Shown here: positions 49,125-57,367 of the stretch, one piece after another
Position numbering within the stretch: position 1 is the stretch's first letter
How the letters are laid out: every line of letters starts with the position of its first letter
Source: Shewanella waksmanii ATCC BAA-643
GTDB taxonomy: Bacteria; Pseudomonadota; Gammaproteobacteria; Enterobacterales; Shewanellaceae
Direction of reading: 5' to 3'
Assembly (NCBI RefSeq): GCF_000518805.1
Contig: NZ_JAEH01000017.1
Span: 1 to 64,000, forward strand
Length of the DNA: 64,000 bases
Notes under the pieces: generated by a model
Databases searched by the model: none
What the model saw: only the letters and a program-made list of their open reading frames with translations
What the model was told of the DNA's origin: nothing
Program-made: the position numbers and the translations under genes

Positions 49125-51227
49125 TTAGTGTTCTGTTTGCGACTGGGAGTCATCGATATACCAAAGCAGGAGTTGCTGTTGCTGCAGTCCAGTTAATCTG
49201 CCTTCACGAAGACTTGGGTCTGCACCGATGTTATTGACCGCATCCCAACCATTAACAAGGTTTACCTCACCACCGTCGTCGATGACTAGCGTGCTATCTA
49301 GCTCTGTATCATATTGATAGGCATCGAATAACGCGTCGGTAAACCACAGGCGAGATACTTTACCCATTAATGCGCGCTCCTGGGAGGTTGGGTGAATGTC
49401 GCTGCCATCGAAGCGAACGGCTTTATTGAACACAAACGCTAGTTCTGAGCCGTTACAGGCACCGCGAACACAGCCTAAGGTTTTAATTAAGTCGCCCAGA
49501 TAGGGTAAATCAGTTTCACTGTCAGTTCGGTAACTCCACATGTTGAAGCTTGGCACAAAGTCAAAGTGATAGAATGTCGCCGCATTTTCTTTGTCTACTG
49601 GAGCACTGGCAGCCATTTGTCGAGCTGGCCCGCTAAACAGGGTGTCGTTAAGCAGGGTTTTGAACTGCTGCATGTTATTGATGGCACCCGATAAGTCCCC
49701 TTCAAGGTTGGGATAGAAATCGGTAAGCTGCATAAGCGCACCACTATTTGCGGTATCGCCCAAACCATAGAATAAAGTGGTTACCGCTTTATAGGCGGTC
49801 ATTGCTTGTGCTTGTGTTTGCGGATCCTTTGCCATCTGCTGGATCTGGTTGACCAGCCATGCTTGATTGTTAGCATCATCTAACCAAGTCATCAGCTCGC
49901 TAGCAATGAGTTCAGGGTCGTTAGATTCCAGTTGTTGAGGGTTATCAAATAGATCGCTACCGAGAATAGTTGGGATTAAAAAAGTCAGGCTTGGCAACAT
50001 GCCAAAGCTGTTGCTTTCATGCTTATTCACGCCAATGACTGTCGGCACAGTCCAATCATTTTGACTTGGGTGCTGGATAAAGTGATAGCCTTCAATGTCA
50101 CTAGAGAAAGTGTTTTTCTTATATTCAATGTACGGAGCAAAAGGCATCAGGGTGGCTAATGGCGTTGCGTCAACGCTTGGGAATGTGACGTCAATCCCGA
50201 GTGCTTTAAGCGCTAGCTGTACAGCGGTTTTTAAACCTGAGTTAGTCGCTACTGAGCCTGCGACCCAGTTGGCTGTACTCGTAAGAGGGCTGCTCATTTT
50301 GGCTTGTTGTTGTAAAAGATCTTGCCAAGATACTTGGCTAATATCTTGGTCAAATTTGGCAGCTAAGTTAGCGGCTTTATCTTTGGCGACATCATAGCTG
50401 GTATATTCAAAGCCATAAGGGTTGCTTTGCATGATTGCACGCTGGTAGTGAGTGCCGACTATCGATTGTTGCTGCTGAGTATCCTGAAAGATGCCCACAG
50501 ACATCGCGCCAGCACCTTGCCCCATAATAGTAACATTAAGCGGGTCGCCGCCGAACTGTTCAATGTATTGGTTGACCCACTGCAATGATTGCTTTTGGTC
50601 GCCCAGCCCAAAGTTGCCGCCTTTTGGAGATGTTTTACCATCTGTCCAGTGACTACCTAGTATTCCTAAGCGGTAGTTGATTGAGACAAAAATAAATGGC
50701 TTGCCGTCATCACTGCCTTGGGCCACAACAGTGTCGCCATTGATTAGCGCATCAGAGCCGGAACCATATTCAAAGTCACCACCGTGAATATACACATACA
50801 CGGGCAGATCTTTATGTTGCTCAGCATCGGCGGGTCGCCAGATGTTAAGATTGAGACAGTCTTCTGCTTGCTGTTGTGCAGTAGGTCTATTTTGTGGACA
50901 AACCGCCTGAAACTGCGTTGCATCAATGTCGCCTGCTAGTGGCAATAAACTGCTATGATTAAAGCGTGACTGGCTGGCGAATTGGATGCCTTTAAAGCTG
51001 TCCACCGCGACCTGTTTTTCTACACCACTTGCGTCGGTGATGCTGACTGCCTGCTGCAACGCAGTAATGGTGGCATCGGTTGTGGTTAACACAATCTCTT
51101 TATCTTCGATTGGTTCACTTGGATCTGGGATTTCGGGTAGCGGAATAGTGGGCTCAACATCAGTGTTGCAACCCGTCAAAAATGTCGCGATAGCGACAGC
51201 GATTAAAGTCGTTTGTAAATAAGTCAT
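49125..51227 (-). CDS. Type B carboxylesterase-like lipoprotein lacking catalytic Ser and His
   Basis: This 700-residue protein has a lipoprotein signal (FLTGC, Cys20), a Pro/Glu-rich spacer and an alpha/beta-hydrolase domain of the carboxylesterase B/cholinesterase family. Family landmarks are EDCLNLNIWRP (122-132), oxyanion-region YIHGGDF (147-152), VSINYRLGILG, and DQKQSLQWVNQYIEQFGGDP (210-229). The nucleophile elbow reads GQGAG with Gly238 (codon GGT) where Ser is needed. The usual HGSEL reads NGSEL with Asn592 (AAC) in place of the catalytic His. The acid Glu404 (NKHES) remains. The frame is otherwise intact and full length. It should be inactive as a serine esterase and may act in binding, as eukaryotic neuroligins do. 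The OMP gene lies 190 bp upstream on the same strand. Confidence 0.88.
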   Translation of the reverse strand: MTYLQTTLIAVAIATFLTGCNTDVEPTIPLPEIPDPSEPIEDKEIVLTTTDATITALQQAVSITDASGVEKQVAVDSFKGIQFASQSRFNHSSLLPLAGDIDATQFQAVCPQNRPTAQQQAEDCLNLNIWRPADAEQHKDLPVYVYIHGGDFEYGSGSDALINGDTVVAQGSDDGKPFIFVSINYRLGILGSHWTDGKTSPKGGNFGLGDQKQSLQWVNQYIEQFGGDPLNVTIMGQGAGAMSVGIFQDTQQQQSIVGTHYQRAIMQSNPYGFEYTSYDVAKDKAANLAAKFDQDISQVSWQDLLQQQAKMSSPLTSTANWVAGSVATNSGLKTAVQLALKALGIDVTFPSVDATPLATLMPFAPYIEYKKNTFSSDIEGYHFIQHPSQNDWTVPTVIGVNKHESNSFGMLPSLTFLIPTILGSDLFDNPQQLESNDPELIASELMTWLDDANNQAWLVNQIQQMAKDPQTQAQAMTAYKAVTTLFYGLGDTANSGALMQLTDFYPNLEGDLSGAINNMQQFKTLLNDTLFSGPARQMAASAPVDKENAATFYHFDFVPSFNMWSYRTDSETDLPYLGDLIKTLGCVRGACNGSELAFVFNKAVRFDGSDIHPTSQERALMGKVSRLWFTDALFDAYQYDTELDSTLVIDDGGEVNLVNGWDAVNNIGADPSLREGRLTGLQQQQLLLWYIDDSQSQTEH

Positions 51228-51363
51228 ATCATTGCCTAAGTCTATTGATCAAATCGCGTTCAAATTTCGAGACGCCAGTTGTAGCGGCTATGCATAACAT
51301 AGCCATTTCGCCTTGTTGTGGCGTGATAGTAGTGGCCAGTCTCGAAAACTTAGAATCGCCTGT

Positions 51364-51380
51364 GAAGGATGCAATCCTTC
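51364..51380. other. Small perfect hairpin between OMP and esterase-like genes
   Basis: GAAGGAT/ATCCTTC with a 3-nt loop lies in the 190-bp gap after the barrel-protein stop codon. It has no U-tract. It may be an mRNA 3'-end structure or an operator. Confidence 0.3.
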
Positions 51381-51417
51381 TTGTCTATCTGTGCTAGTGC
51401 GAATAAAGCGGTTAGGT

Positions 51418-53079
51418 TTAGAAGCGATAACCGAAGTTCAGCGTAAAGGCGTTGCGAGTTTCACCTTTGTTATAGAGCACGGTTAGGTTGTAGTTTTTAC
51501 CAAACTGCTTGTTGAAACCGACGAGGTAAGCCCAGTTGTTGAGATCGACGCCAACGTCATAATCAAACTCAATATCACCGGCGACCACATGGCCTTGCAT
51601 TCGGTTATCGAGTCCTTGATATTCGGCGCCAACAAAAATCTGTGCGCGGTAATCAGCTAACTGATAACCCAACATAGGTTGCACGGTAATGAGGCCGTCT
51701 CCCCAATTCGTATTGCCTTCCATACGCGTCATTGAATAGGTGGCAGTGACTGAGGCGAAAAATTGCTTGTAACCTACCGAGAGTGTGGTGCCGACACCCA
51801 CTAAGTCGTATTCAAGCTGTAGCGGCACATTAAGTCTTGCCTTGTTACACAGCACTGATACACCTTCACAAAACTTATCCCCTACACCGGGTAAGGCATC
51901 ATTGAGTTTATCTTTGATGATTTGCCCTGCTTCACCGGTATAGGAAGCGTCCACATTGGCATCGACATTAATTTTGCCTATGTAACCGAACATGTTCCAA
52001 AATGGCAGAATGTTAATGTCACCGCGTAACGTCATTGCTTCTGCAGTGACATCGGCGAATGTGTCATTAGGGTCAAAAAAGTCATTAAGGCGCACACCAC
52101 CGATAATAAAATCGTTGGTCGGTAGGCTCATGTCTTGATTGCGGTATGACATAGAAAGGCCAAAAGGTAAGGGCAGATCGATCCCTTGTTGCCTCACCAT
52201 GTCGCCAAGTAAAGGAAAAGTACGGTTGACCTCTACTTGCTCTTCACGAAAACGAGGATCTGACACTTCTGTTAAACGCTGATGATCAATGATTTCAACT
52301 TCAGCAGTGTCATCATAGAAGGCCACGGGCTCAACCGTTTCAACTATCTTGATGGGTTTGCCTTTCTTCGTTCCAGTCATTTCGATGTATTTCTCATCGA
52401 TGATCAGCTTGCCATTGCTTAAGGTGTCGAAGGAAATGTGTTGATTGTACTGTTCAACGTTGGTGCCATCGAGTTTAAACGGACGGCGATTACTGATGAC
52501 CATCTTTTGCGGCTTACCATTGACGATATCGACCTTAACGCTCAAAAAACGAAAGTAAGCGATATCTTGTGGTAATCCATACTTCGAGTAATTGAACGAT
52601 ACCGATACATTACCATTGGCATCGGTGATTGCTTCGACAGAAGTGGGATCGTAGCTTTGTGCCCAGTGACGCAAGCGATACTGGGTACGGGTGGCATTTT
52701 CGATTTGCTCAATGAGATCTTCTTGCTCATCGAGGGCATTCTCATCGTATTTGATCCGTAAATCGATGTTGCCTTTACGATCGGTGTTTTTAACCAAGTA
52801 GACCGTCGATTGGTGTACTTTGTCGCGATAGGTCACCGTGCGGGTGACATGCTCGACTAAGTGCCCCCCCTGTACCAGCGAGCTGACGCCGAGTTTAGGG
52901 AGATCATCATCTATACCGTATTGAGCAAAGATAGATTTGCCGGCGGCTATTTTTTGTTGCTCGTTGTCATCAGAAGCTGCCGCAACGGTGCTGGCAGAAA
53001 AAAGTAACATCATGGCGCTAGCAATCGTCGATGCTTTACCTGCCAACGTTGTGGTTATCACTGGGTTAATAACTGTCAT
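51418..53079 (-). CDS. Outer-membrane beta-barrel protein of unknown function
   Basis: This protein has about 553 residues from the ATG at 53079 and a Sec signal peptide (TIASAMMLLFSASTVAAAS). An N-terminal soluble half contains alternating beta segments (TRTVTYRDKVHQSTVYLV, LRIKYDENALDEQEDL). A C-terminal half of amphipathic strands ends in NFGYRF, whose terminal Phe is the classic BAM recognition signal. Strand-like repeats (LSVGYKQFFASVTATYS, AQIFVGAEYQGL, NLTVLYNKGETRNAFTLNFGYRF) support a barrel. Two cysteines (KFCEGVSVLC) may form a disulfide. The open frame runs back to 53238, but the signal peptide sets the start. No family is recognised. It probably shares a transcript with the pseudo-esterase gene. 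Confidence 0.75.
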   Translation of the reverse strand: MTVINPVITTTLAGKASTIASAMMLLFSASTVAAASDDNEQQKIAAGKSIFAQYGIDDDLPKLGVSSLVQGGHLVEHVTRTVTYRDKVHQSTVYLVKNTDRKGNIDLRIKYDENALDEQEDLIEQIENATRTQYRLRHWAQSYDPTSVEAITDANGNVSVSFNYSKYGLPQDIAYFRFLSVKVDIVNGKPQKMVISNRRPFKLDGTNVEQYNQHISFDTLSNGKLIIDEKYIEMTGTKKGKPIKIVETVEPVAFYDDTAEVEIIDHQRLTEVSDPRFREEQVEVNRTFPLLGDMVRQQGIDLPLPFGLSMSYRNQDMSLPTNDFIIGGVRLNDFFDPNDTFADVTAEAMTLRGDINILPFWNMFGYIGKINVDANVDASYTGEAGQIIKDKLNDALPGVGDKFCEGVSVLCNKARLNVPLQLEYDLVGVGTTLSVGYKQFFASVTATYSMTRMEGNTNWGDGLITVQPMLGYQLADYRAQIFVGAEYQGLDNRMQGHVVAGDIEFDYDVGVDLNNWAYLVGFNKQFGKNYNLTVLYNKGETRNAFTLNFGYRF

Positions 53080-53596
53080 GTCAATTTCACTCTTCGGCGA
53101 TTCAATCCTATGAATAGGCCGAGTTTGATATTGCAGCGAACACCCCCTGTTCAGCTGAGATAAATTAAGGTTGCTACGGTGCTGATGACTACTGACGGTT
53201 ATCACTATCGGCATGCGCAAACTTGCTGTGGCGGGCATAATATGAGCAGTTGCGTATTTGTTAGAATCTCTTATGTAGGATGCGACCCTACGTTTAGCTA
53301 TCAGCCGATATTATCGGTATAGCAGGGGGGGAACTGGCTAACGTTGAGATGTGCAGAGTCAATTAGCGCTGCAATTGTATAAATAGCGCCAGTCTACCCG
53401 GGGAGGCTACGGTTTGCTGAGCATCAATGGCTATGGGTAGTCATGACATGAGTTAAAGTGTGGGTCAGATCCTACATAGGTGAGTCTGCTGTATTAGTCA
53501 GCTGGCATATCATAGCTGCAAATTCAGCCAATGATGTTGCCAGTGTGGTGATAGTTCATTGGAACTCTTTCATTTCAGATAGAAGTCGAGGCACTT
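53080..53596. other. Divergent control region OMP / patatin
   Basis: This 517-bp gap lies between divergent genes. The left 159 bp is formally open in the OMP frame but judged non-coding. It contains a pair of inverted 17-bp repeats (53272-53478) and must hold both promoters. Confidence 0.5.
53272..53478. repeat. Inverted 17-bp repeats between divergent OMP and patatin genes
   Basis: TATGTAGGATGCGACCC (53272-53288) and GGGTCAGATCCTACATA (53462-53478) are inverted repeats matching at 15 of 17 positions and separated by 173 bp. One lies about 190 bp before the OMP start and the other about 120 bp before the patatin start. They could be two operators for one regulator serving both divergent genes, or the ends of a small repeat element. 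No transposase is encoded. Confidence 0.55.
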
Positions 53597-54757
53597 ATGA
53601 CACGTATACAGCGTGTAGGTATTGGACTCTTGTCGCTCGTGTTAGCAGCTTGCAGTACTCACCATCCACTAGAGAATCGTGTAACCGTATCTAATTATAA
53701 AGATGTCACTTTACCGCACCAACAGGCGGCATCGGAGCCAATTCGGTTTTGGGCCAGTGAGCAGCCAACTTTTCTTTATAATAAGCATACAGGCACTACA
53801 CCATTAACGACCACGGGCGAGCAACTTAACATCCTGGCCTTATCGGGCGGTGGGGCCAATGGCGCTTATGGGGCAGGCGTGCTAACGGGCTTACATGATA
53901 ACGGTGATTTGCCAAACTACACCATTATTACCGGTGTTAGTGCTGGGGCATTGCTTGCGCCTTTTGTGTTTGCGGGCGACAGTGAATTACCGCGGCTTAA
54001 ATCAGCCATGTTGGGGATCAATGATAAAGCGGTGCTTGGCAGTAAAAACTTCCTTAATACCCTATTTAAAGACAGCTTCTCCGACGGTGATAGTTTGCTT
54101 GCGTTTATCGCGAGAACTTATCCTGAAACTATGATTGATAAAATGGCGGTGAGTCATCGATCTGGTAAGCGACTCTTTATTGGTACTACCCATTTCGATT
54201 CTGGGGAGCTAATGATCTGGAATTTGGGCGCGATTGCCAGTAGTAGTATGCCCAATCGGGTGCAACTGGTGCATCAAGTGCTGGCGGCGAGCGCCTCAAT
54301 CCCAGGAGTATTCCCACCGCAGTTTATTGCCGTTGAACACCAAGGGCAGCGACTTGAGGAGCTGCATGTCGACGGAGGCTTGGCGGCGCAGATGTTCTTT
54401 AATCCAGCGGACTTTGACTACCAGCAGGTTTCTCGGGCTTTGGGCTTGAGCCGCGAGCCACAGTTACATGTGGTTCGTAATGGGCTGTTAGCGCCGCTTT
54501 ATCAACGGACAGAGGACAAAGGACTTAAGTTACTCACCCGCAGTTTAACCAGTTTGACCGTGCTGCAGGCCAGAGGTGATCTATTTAGAATGCGTTACTT
54601 AAGTGAAATAGAACAGATAGACCTACACTATACTTATCTGGATGAAGACTTTTCCGCACAGAAGCTCAGTGGGAAAATGTTTGATGTGAATTATATGCAG
54701 GCTATCTATCGCCATGGCTACCATAAAGCCGCAACGGGCCGAGTGTGGCAACAATAA
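53597..54757 (+). CDS. Patatin-like phospholipase lipoprotein
   Basis: This 386-residue protein has a lipoprotein signal (LVLAAC, Cys19). The patatin hydrolase core has the glycine-rich oxyanion loop LSGGGANGAYGAG (82-94), the nucleophile S115 in GVSAG, and the catalytic Asp259 in VDGG. The Ser-Asp dyad is complete, so an active lipase or acyl hydrolase is expected, anchored to the inner or outer membrane. The proximity of a phospholipase D lipoprotein, a pseudo-esterase and a barrel protein suggests lipid remodelling at the cell surface. It is transcribed divergently from the barrel-protein gene. Confidence 0.9.
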   Translation: MTRIQRVGIGLLSLVLAACSTHHPLENRVTVSNYKDVTLPHQQAASEPIRFWASEQPTFLYNKHTGTTPLTTTGEQLNILALSGGGANGAYGAGVLTGLHDNGDLPNYTIITGVSAGALLAPFVFAGDSELPRLKSAMLGINDKAVLGSKNFLNTLFKDSFSDGDSLLAFIARTYPETMIDKMAVSHRSGKRLFIGTTHFDSGELMIWNLGAIASSSMPNRVQLVHQVLAASASIPGVFPPQFIAVEHQGQRLEELHVDGGLAAQMFFNPADFDYQQVSRALGLSREPQLHVVRNGLLAPLYQRTEDKGLKLLTRSLTSLTVLQARGDLFRMRYLSEIEQIDLHYTYLDEDFSAQKLSGKMFDVNYMQAIYRHGYHKAATGRVWQQ

Positions 54758-55140
54758 TGTTGCTGGTGGCTATTGTTTGCAGCTCGCGGCAATTGCTACT
54801 AGCAGGCCGTACTTATTTAGGTCTTGCAGATATGCCAGCAAGTTGTGTTTATTGTCCAAGAGGATTTTAATCGCAGCGGATTAACATCCGCCCCAATGAG
54901 TAGGGCGAATTTGTTGCTGTAAGGGGCGCGGGTCTATATAGTGGCGCGCATAGATTAAATCAGGGTTACAACAGCAGTTTGTCTGATTGTACCTGAACGA
55001 TTTAGTGGTCAAAAAACATTGCATTCGCTGGTCAGTCAGGTAAAATCGTCCGGCTTTCTATCTGGGACTCTTCGCGAACACGGGGTTCCAGTTTTTATTT
55101 TTGCTTCATATGAAGCAAATCATTAGAGGATAAAAGACGC
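54758..55140. other. Intergenic region patatin-rpsP
   Basis: This 383-bp gap contains the rpsP promoter in its right third (55019-55046). The remainder shows no gene. No clear terminator after the patatin gene was found. Confidence 0.5.
55019..55046 (+). promoter_or_regulatory. Sigma-70 promoter of the rpsP operon
   Basis: TTGCAT (55019-55024) and TAAAAT (55041-55046) are separated by 16 bp, roughly 95 bp before rpsP. Both hexamers are close to consensus. This is a prediction by eye. Confidence 0.6.
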
Positions 55141-55389
55141 ATGGTTACCATTCGTTTAGCTCGTGGCGGCGCAAAAAAGCGTCCATTTTATAACATCGTT
55201 GTTGCTGATAGCCGTAAGTCTCGTGACGGTCGTTTCATCGAACGTGTTGGTTTCTTCAACCCATTGGCTCGTGGCCAAGAAGAAACTTTACGTTTAGATC
55301 TTGATCGCGTTGAGCACTGGGTTGCACAAGGTGCTGCTACATCAGAGCGTGTAGCTAAATTGATCAAAGACGCTAAAGCTGCTGCTTAA
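55141..55389 (+). CDS. rpsP: 30S ribosomal protein S16
   Basis: This 82-residue S16 has the family opening [20 protein letters not shown] and the [21 protein letters not shown] motif. It is a 30S assembly protein and the first gene of the conserved rpsP-rimM-trmD-rplS operon, with AGAGGA upstream of the ATG. Confidence 0.98.
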   Translation: MVTIRLARGGAKKRPFYNIVVADSRKSRDGRFIERVGFFNPLARGQEETLRLDLDRVEHWVAQGAATSERVAKLIKDAKAAA

Positions 55390-55409
55390 TAGCGTTAAGG
55401 TATAGATTA

Positions 55410-55940
55410 ATGAGTAGTCAGCAAGCACCTGTCGTGTTAGGCAAATTAGGTTCTAGCCACGGCATTAAGGGTTGGTTGAAAATCACTAGCTATACCAATT
55501 CTGTAGAAGATATTTTTGACTATTCTCCTTGGCTTATTAAAGAACAAGGCGAGTGGCGCGAGGTTAAGGTGCTGCAGTGGCGTTTTCAAGGTAAGGCTTT
55601 AATTGCTGAACTTGAAGGTGTGACTACGCGGGACCAAGCGCAAATGCTCACTAACTGTGAGATTGCCATTGCTGCTGAACAGATGAAAGATTTACCAGAA
55701 GATGAATTCTACTGGCGTGATCTTATCGGATGTGAGGTGGTCAATACCAAAGGCTATAACATGGGCAAGGTTGAACAGATCGTGGAAACAGGATCGAACG
55801 ACGTGCTTTTAGTTAAAGCTAACGCGAAAGATGGCTTTGGCAAAACGGAACGAATGATTCCTTTTGTTACCGAGCAGTTCATCCAATCGGTGGACCTAAC
55901 GGCAAAACAGATTTTAGTGGATTGGGATCCGGACTTCTAA
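55410..55940 (+). CDS. rimM: Ribosome maturation factor RimM
   Basis: This 176-residue RimM binds S19 and helps mature the 30S head. The N-terminal domain ([22 protein letters not shown]) and C-terminal PRC-barrel domain ([36 protein letters not shown]) are both present, as is the [15 protein letters not shown] ending. It starts 20 bp after rpsP. Confidence 0.97.
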   Translation: MSSQQAPVVLGKLGSSHGIKGWLKITSYTNSVEDIFDYSPWLIKEQGEWREVKVLQWRFQGKALIAELEGVTTRDQAQMLTNCEIAIAAEQMKDLPEDEFYWRDLIGCEVVNTKGYNMGKVEQIVETGSNDVLLVKANAKDGFGKTERMIPFVTEQFIQSVDLTAKQILVDWDPDF

Positions 55941-55955
55941 GTCGAGGAACAACAG

Positions 55956-56708
55956 ATGTGGTTAGGGGTAGTAACCCTGTTTCCAGAGATGTTTCGTGCC
56001 GTGACAGACTTTGGGGTAACGGGTCGGGCTGTTAAAAACGGCCTGCTTGAGTTGCAAACGTGGAATCCTCGTGATTTCACCCATGATAAACATCGAACTG
56101 TTGATGACCGACCTTATGGCGGTGGTCCAGGAATGTTAATGATGGTGCAACCGTTACGCGACGCTATCCATGCAGCAAAAGCTGCTGCAGGAGAAGACGC
56201 AAAGGTGATTTATCTTTCACCTCAAGGGCGCAAGCTGACACAGCAAGGCGTTGAGGAGTTAGCTCAATCAGAGAACTTGATATTGGTGTGTGGTCGCTAC
56301 GAAGGTATTGACGAGCGCATAATTCAAGCTGAAGTGGATGAGGAGTGGTCGATAGGAGATTACGTGCTTTCGGGCGGTGAGCTTCCAGCGATGACTTTGA
56401 TTGATTCAGTATCACGTTTGGTGCCAGGTGTACTTGGTAAGCAAGCATCAGCAGAGCAGGATTCCTTCTCTGATGGATTACTGGATTGTCCCCACTACAC
56501 TCGACCTGAGAGTTTAGATGGTGTTGATGTACCAGCAGTGTTGTTAAGTGGCAACCACGAACATATTAGACGCTGGCGTTTGCAACAAAGTCTCGGAAGA
56601 ACTTTGTTAAGACGACCAGAATTACTTGAAAATCTAGCTCTGACTGACGAACAAACAAAGCTTTTAGCGGAGTTTGTTAAATCCACCGAAGACGGTGAGA
56701 AAGACTGA
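55956..56708 (+). CDS. trmD: tRNA (guanine-N1-)-methyltransferase TrmD
   Basis: The 250-residue TrmD makes m1G37 in tRNAs that read CNN codons, preventing frameshifts. It is a SPOUT enzyme whose trefoil-knot SAM site is visible in [28 protein letters not shown] and [19 protein letters not shown]. The N-terminal [22 protein letters not shown] and RPYGGGPGM are canonical. It starts 15 bp after rimM. Confidence 0.98.
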   Translation: MWLGVVTLFPEMFRAVTDFGVTGRAVKNGLLELQTWNPRDFTHDKHRTVDDRPYGGGPGMLMMVQPLRDAIHAAKAAAGEDAKVIYLSPQGRKLTQQGVEELAQSENLILVCGRYEGIDERIIQAEVDEEWSIGDYVLSGGELPAMTLIDSVSRLVPGVLGKQASAEQDSFSDGLLDCPHYTRPESLDGVDVPAVLLSGNHEHIRRWRLQQSLGRTLLRRPELLENLALTDEQTKLLAEFVKSTEDGEKD

Positions 56709-56737
56709 TCAGTTATCACTAGTATGGAGTTTATTTC

Positions 56738-57088
56738 ATGAATAACATCATTAAAATGCTCAACGATGAGCAAATGAAGCAAGATGTACCAGAGTTTGGT
56801 GCAGGTGATACAGTTGTAGTTAAAGTACGTGTTGTAGAAGGCGGTAAAGAGCGTCTACAGGCGTTTGAAGGCGTTGTAATCGCTAAGCGTAACCGTGGTT
56901 TGCACTCTGCATTCACAGTACGTAAAATCTCTAATGGTGAAGGTGTTGAGCGTGCGTTCCAGACTCACAGCCCAATCATCTCTAGCATCGAAGTTAAGCG
57001 TCGCGGCCGTGTTCGTCGTGCTAAGCTTTACTATCTACGTGAGCGTTCAGGTAAGTCTGCACGTATCCGTGAGAAGCTTGCTAAGTAA
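56738..57088 (+). CDS. rplS: 50S ribosomal protein L19
   Basis: This 116-residue L19 sits at the 30S-50S interface. Signature segments are [51 protein letters not shown] and [23 protein letters not shown]. It is the last gene of the operon and is followed by a strong terminator. Confidence 0.98.
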   Translation: MNNIIKMLNDEQMKQDVPEFGAGDTVVVKVRVVEGGKERLQAFEGVVIAKRNRGLHSAFTVRKISNGEGVERAFQTHSPIISSIEVKRRGRVRRAKLYYLRERSGKSARIREKLAK

Positions 57089-57130
57089 GCAACCGCTTAT
57101 TAGTAAAACCAGATGCAGTGTTCGCACAAC

Positions 57131-57155
57131 AACCCGCCGAAAGGCGGGTTTTTGT
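57131..57155 (+). terminator. Rho-independent terminator of rpsP-rplS
   Basis: AACCCGCC (57131-57138) pairs with GGCGGGTT (57143-57150) around a GAAA tetraloop, followed by TTTGTTTT. Confidence 0.92.
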
Positions 57156-57284
57156 TTTCTGTCGCCAATAAACCTGCCTTAACGTCGCCAGCCAGTGTGA
57201 GTGCTTTTTTGATGAATATTGTTTGAATAAGCAATTAACGCTTGATCTGCATTGCAGTGACAGGCATAGTTAGCCTCAAGATGT

Positions 57285-57306
57285 AATGGTGTAGCGTTAC
57301 ACCATT
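57285..57306. promoter_or_regulatory. Palindromic operator candidate upstream of aroF
   Basis: AATGGTGTA (57285-57293) and TACACCATT (57298-57306) are perfect 9-bp inverted arms around GCGT, about 60 bp before aroF. The position suits a repressor. The spacing does not fit the TyrR box TGTAAA-N6-TTTACA, so the regulator is not identified. Confidence 0.55.
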
Positions 57307-57367
57307 TCAAAATAGACAGTTATTTAATGATGAATTAGCAAAGCAGTAATAGGTTTAGGTGGCAATT

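Noticed and set aside
53080..53238. N-terminal extension of the barrel protein
   Set aside because: It would place about 53 residues before a clear Sec signal peptide that begins at the ATG at 53079.
57282..57306. TyrR box upstream of aroF
   Set aside because: TGTA and TACA half-sites are not 10 bp apart in any register, so the palindrome does not fit the TyrR consensus.
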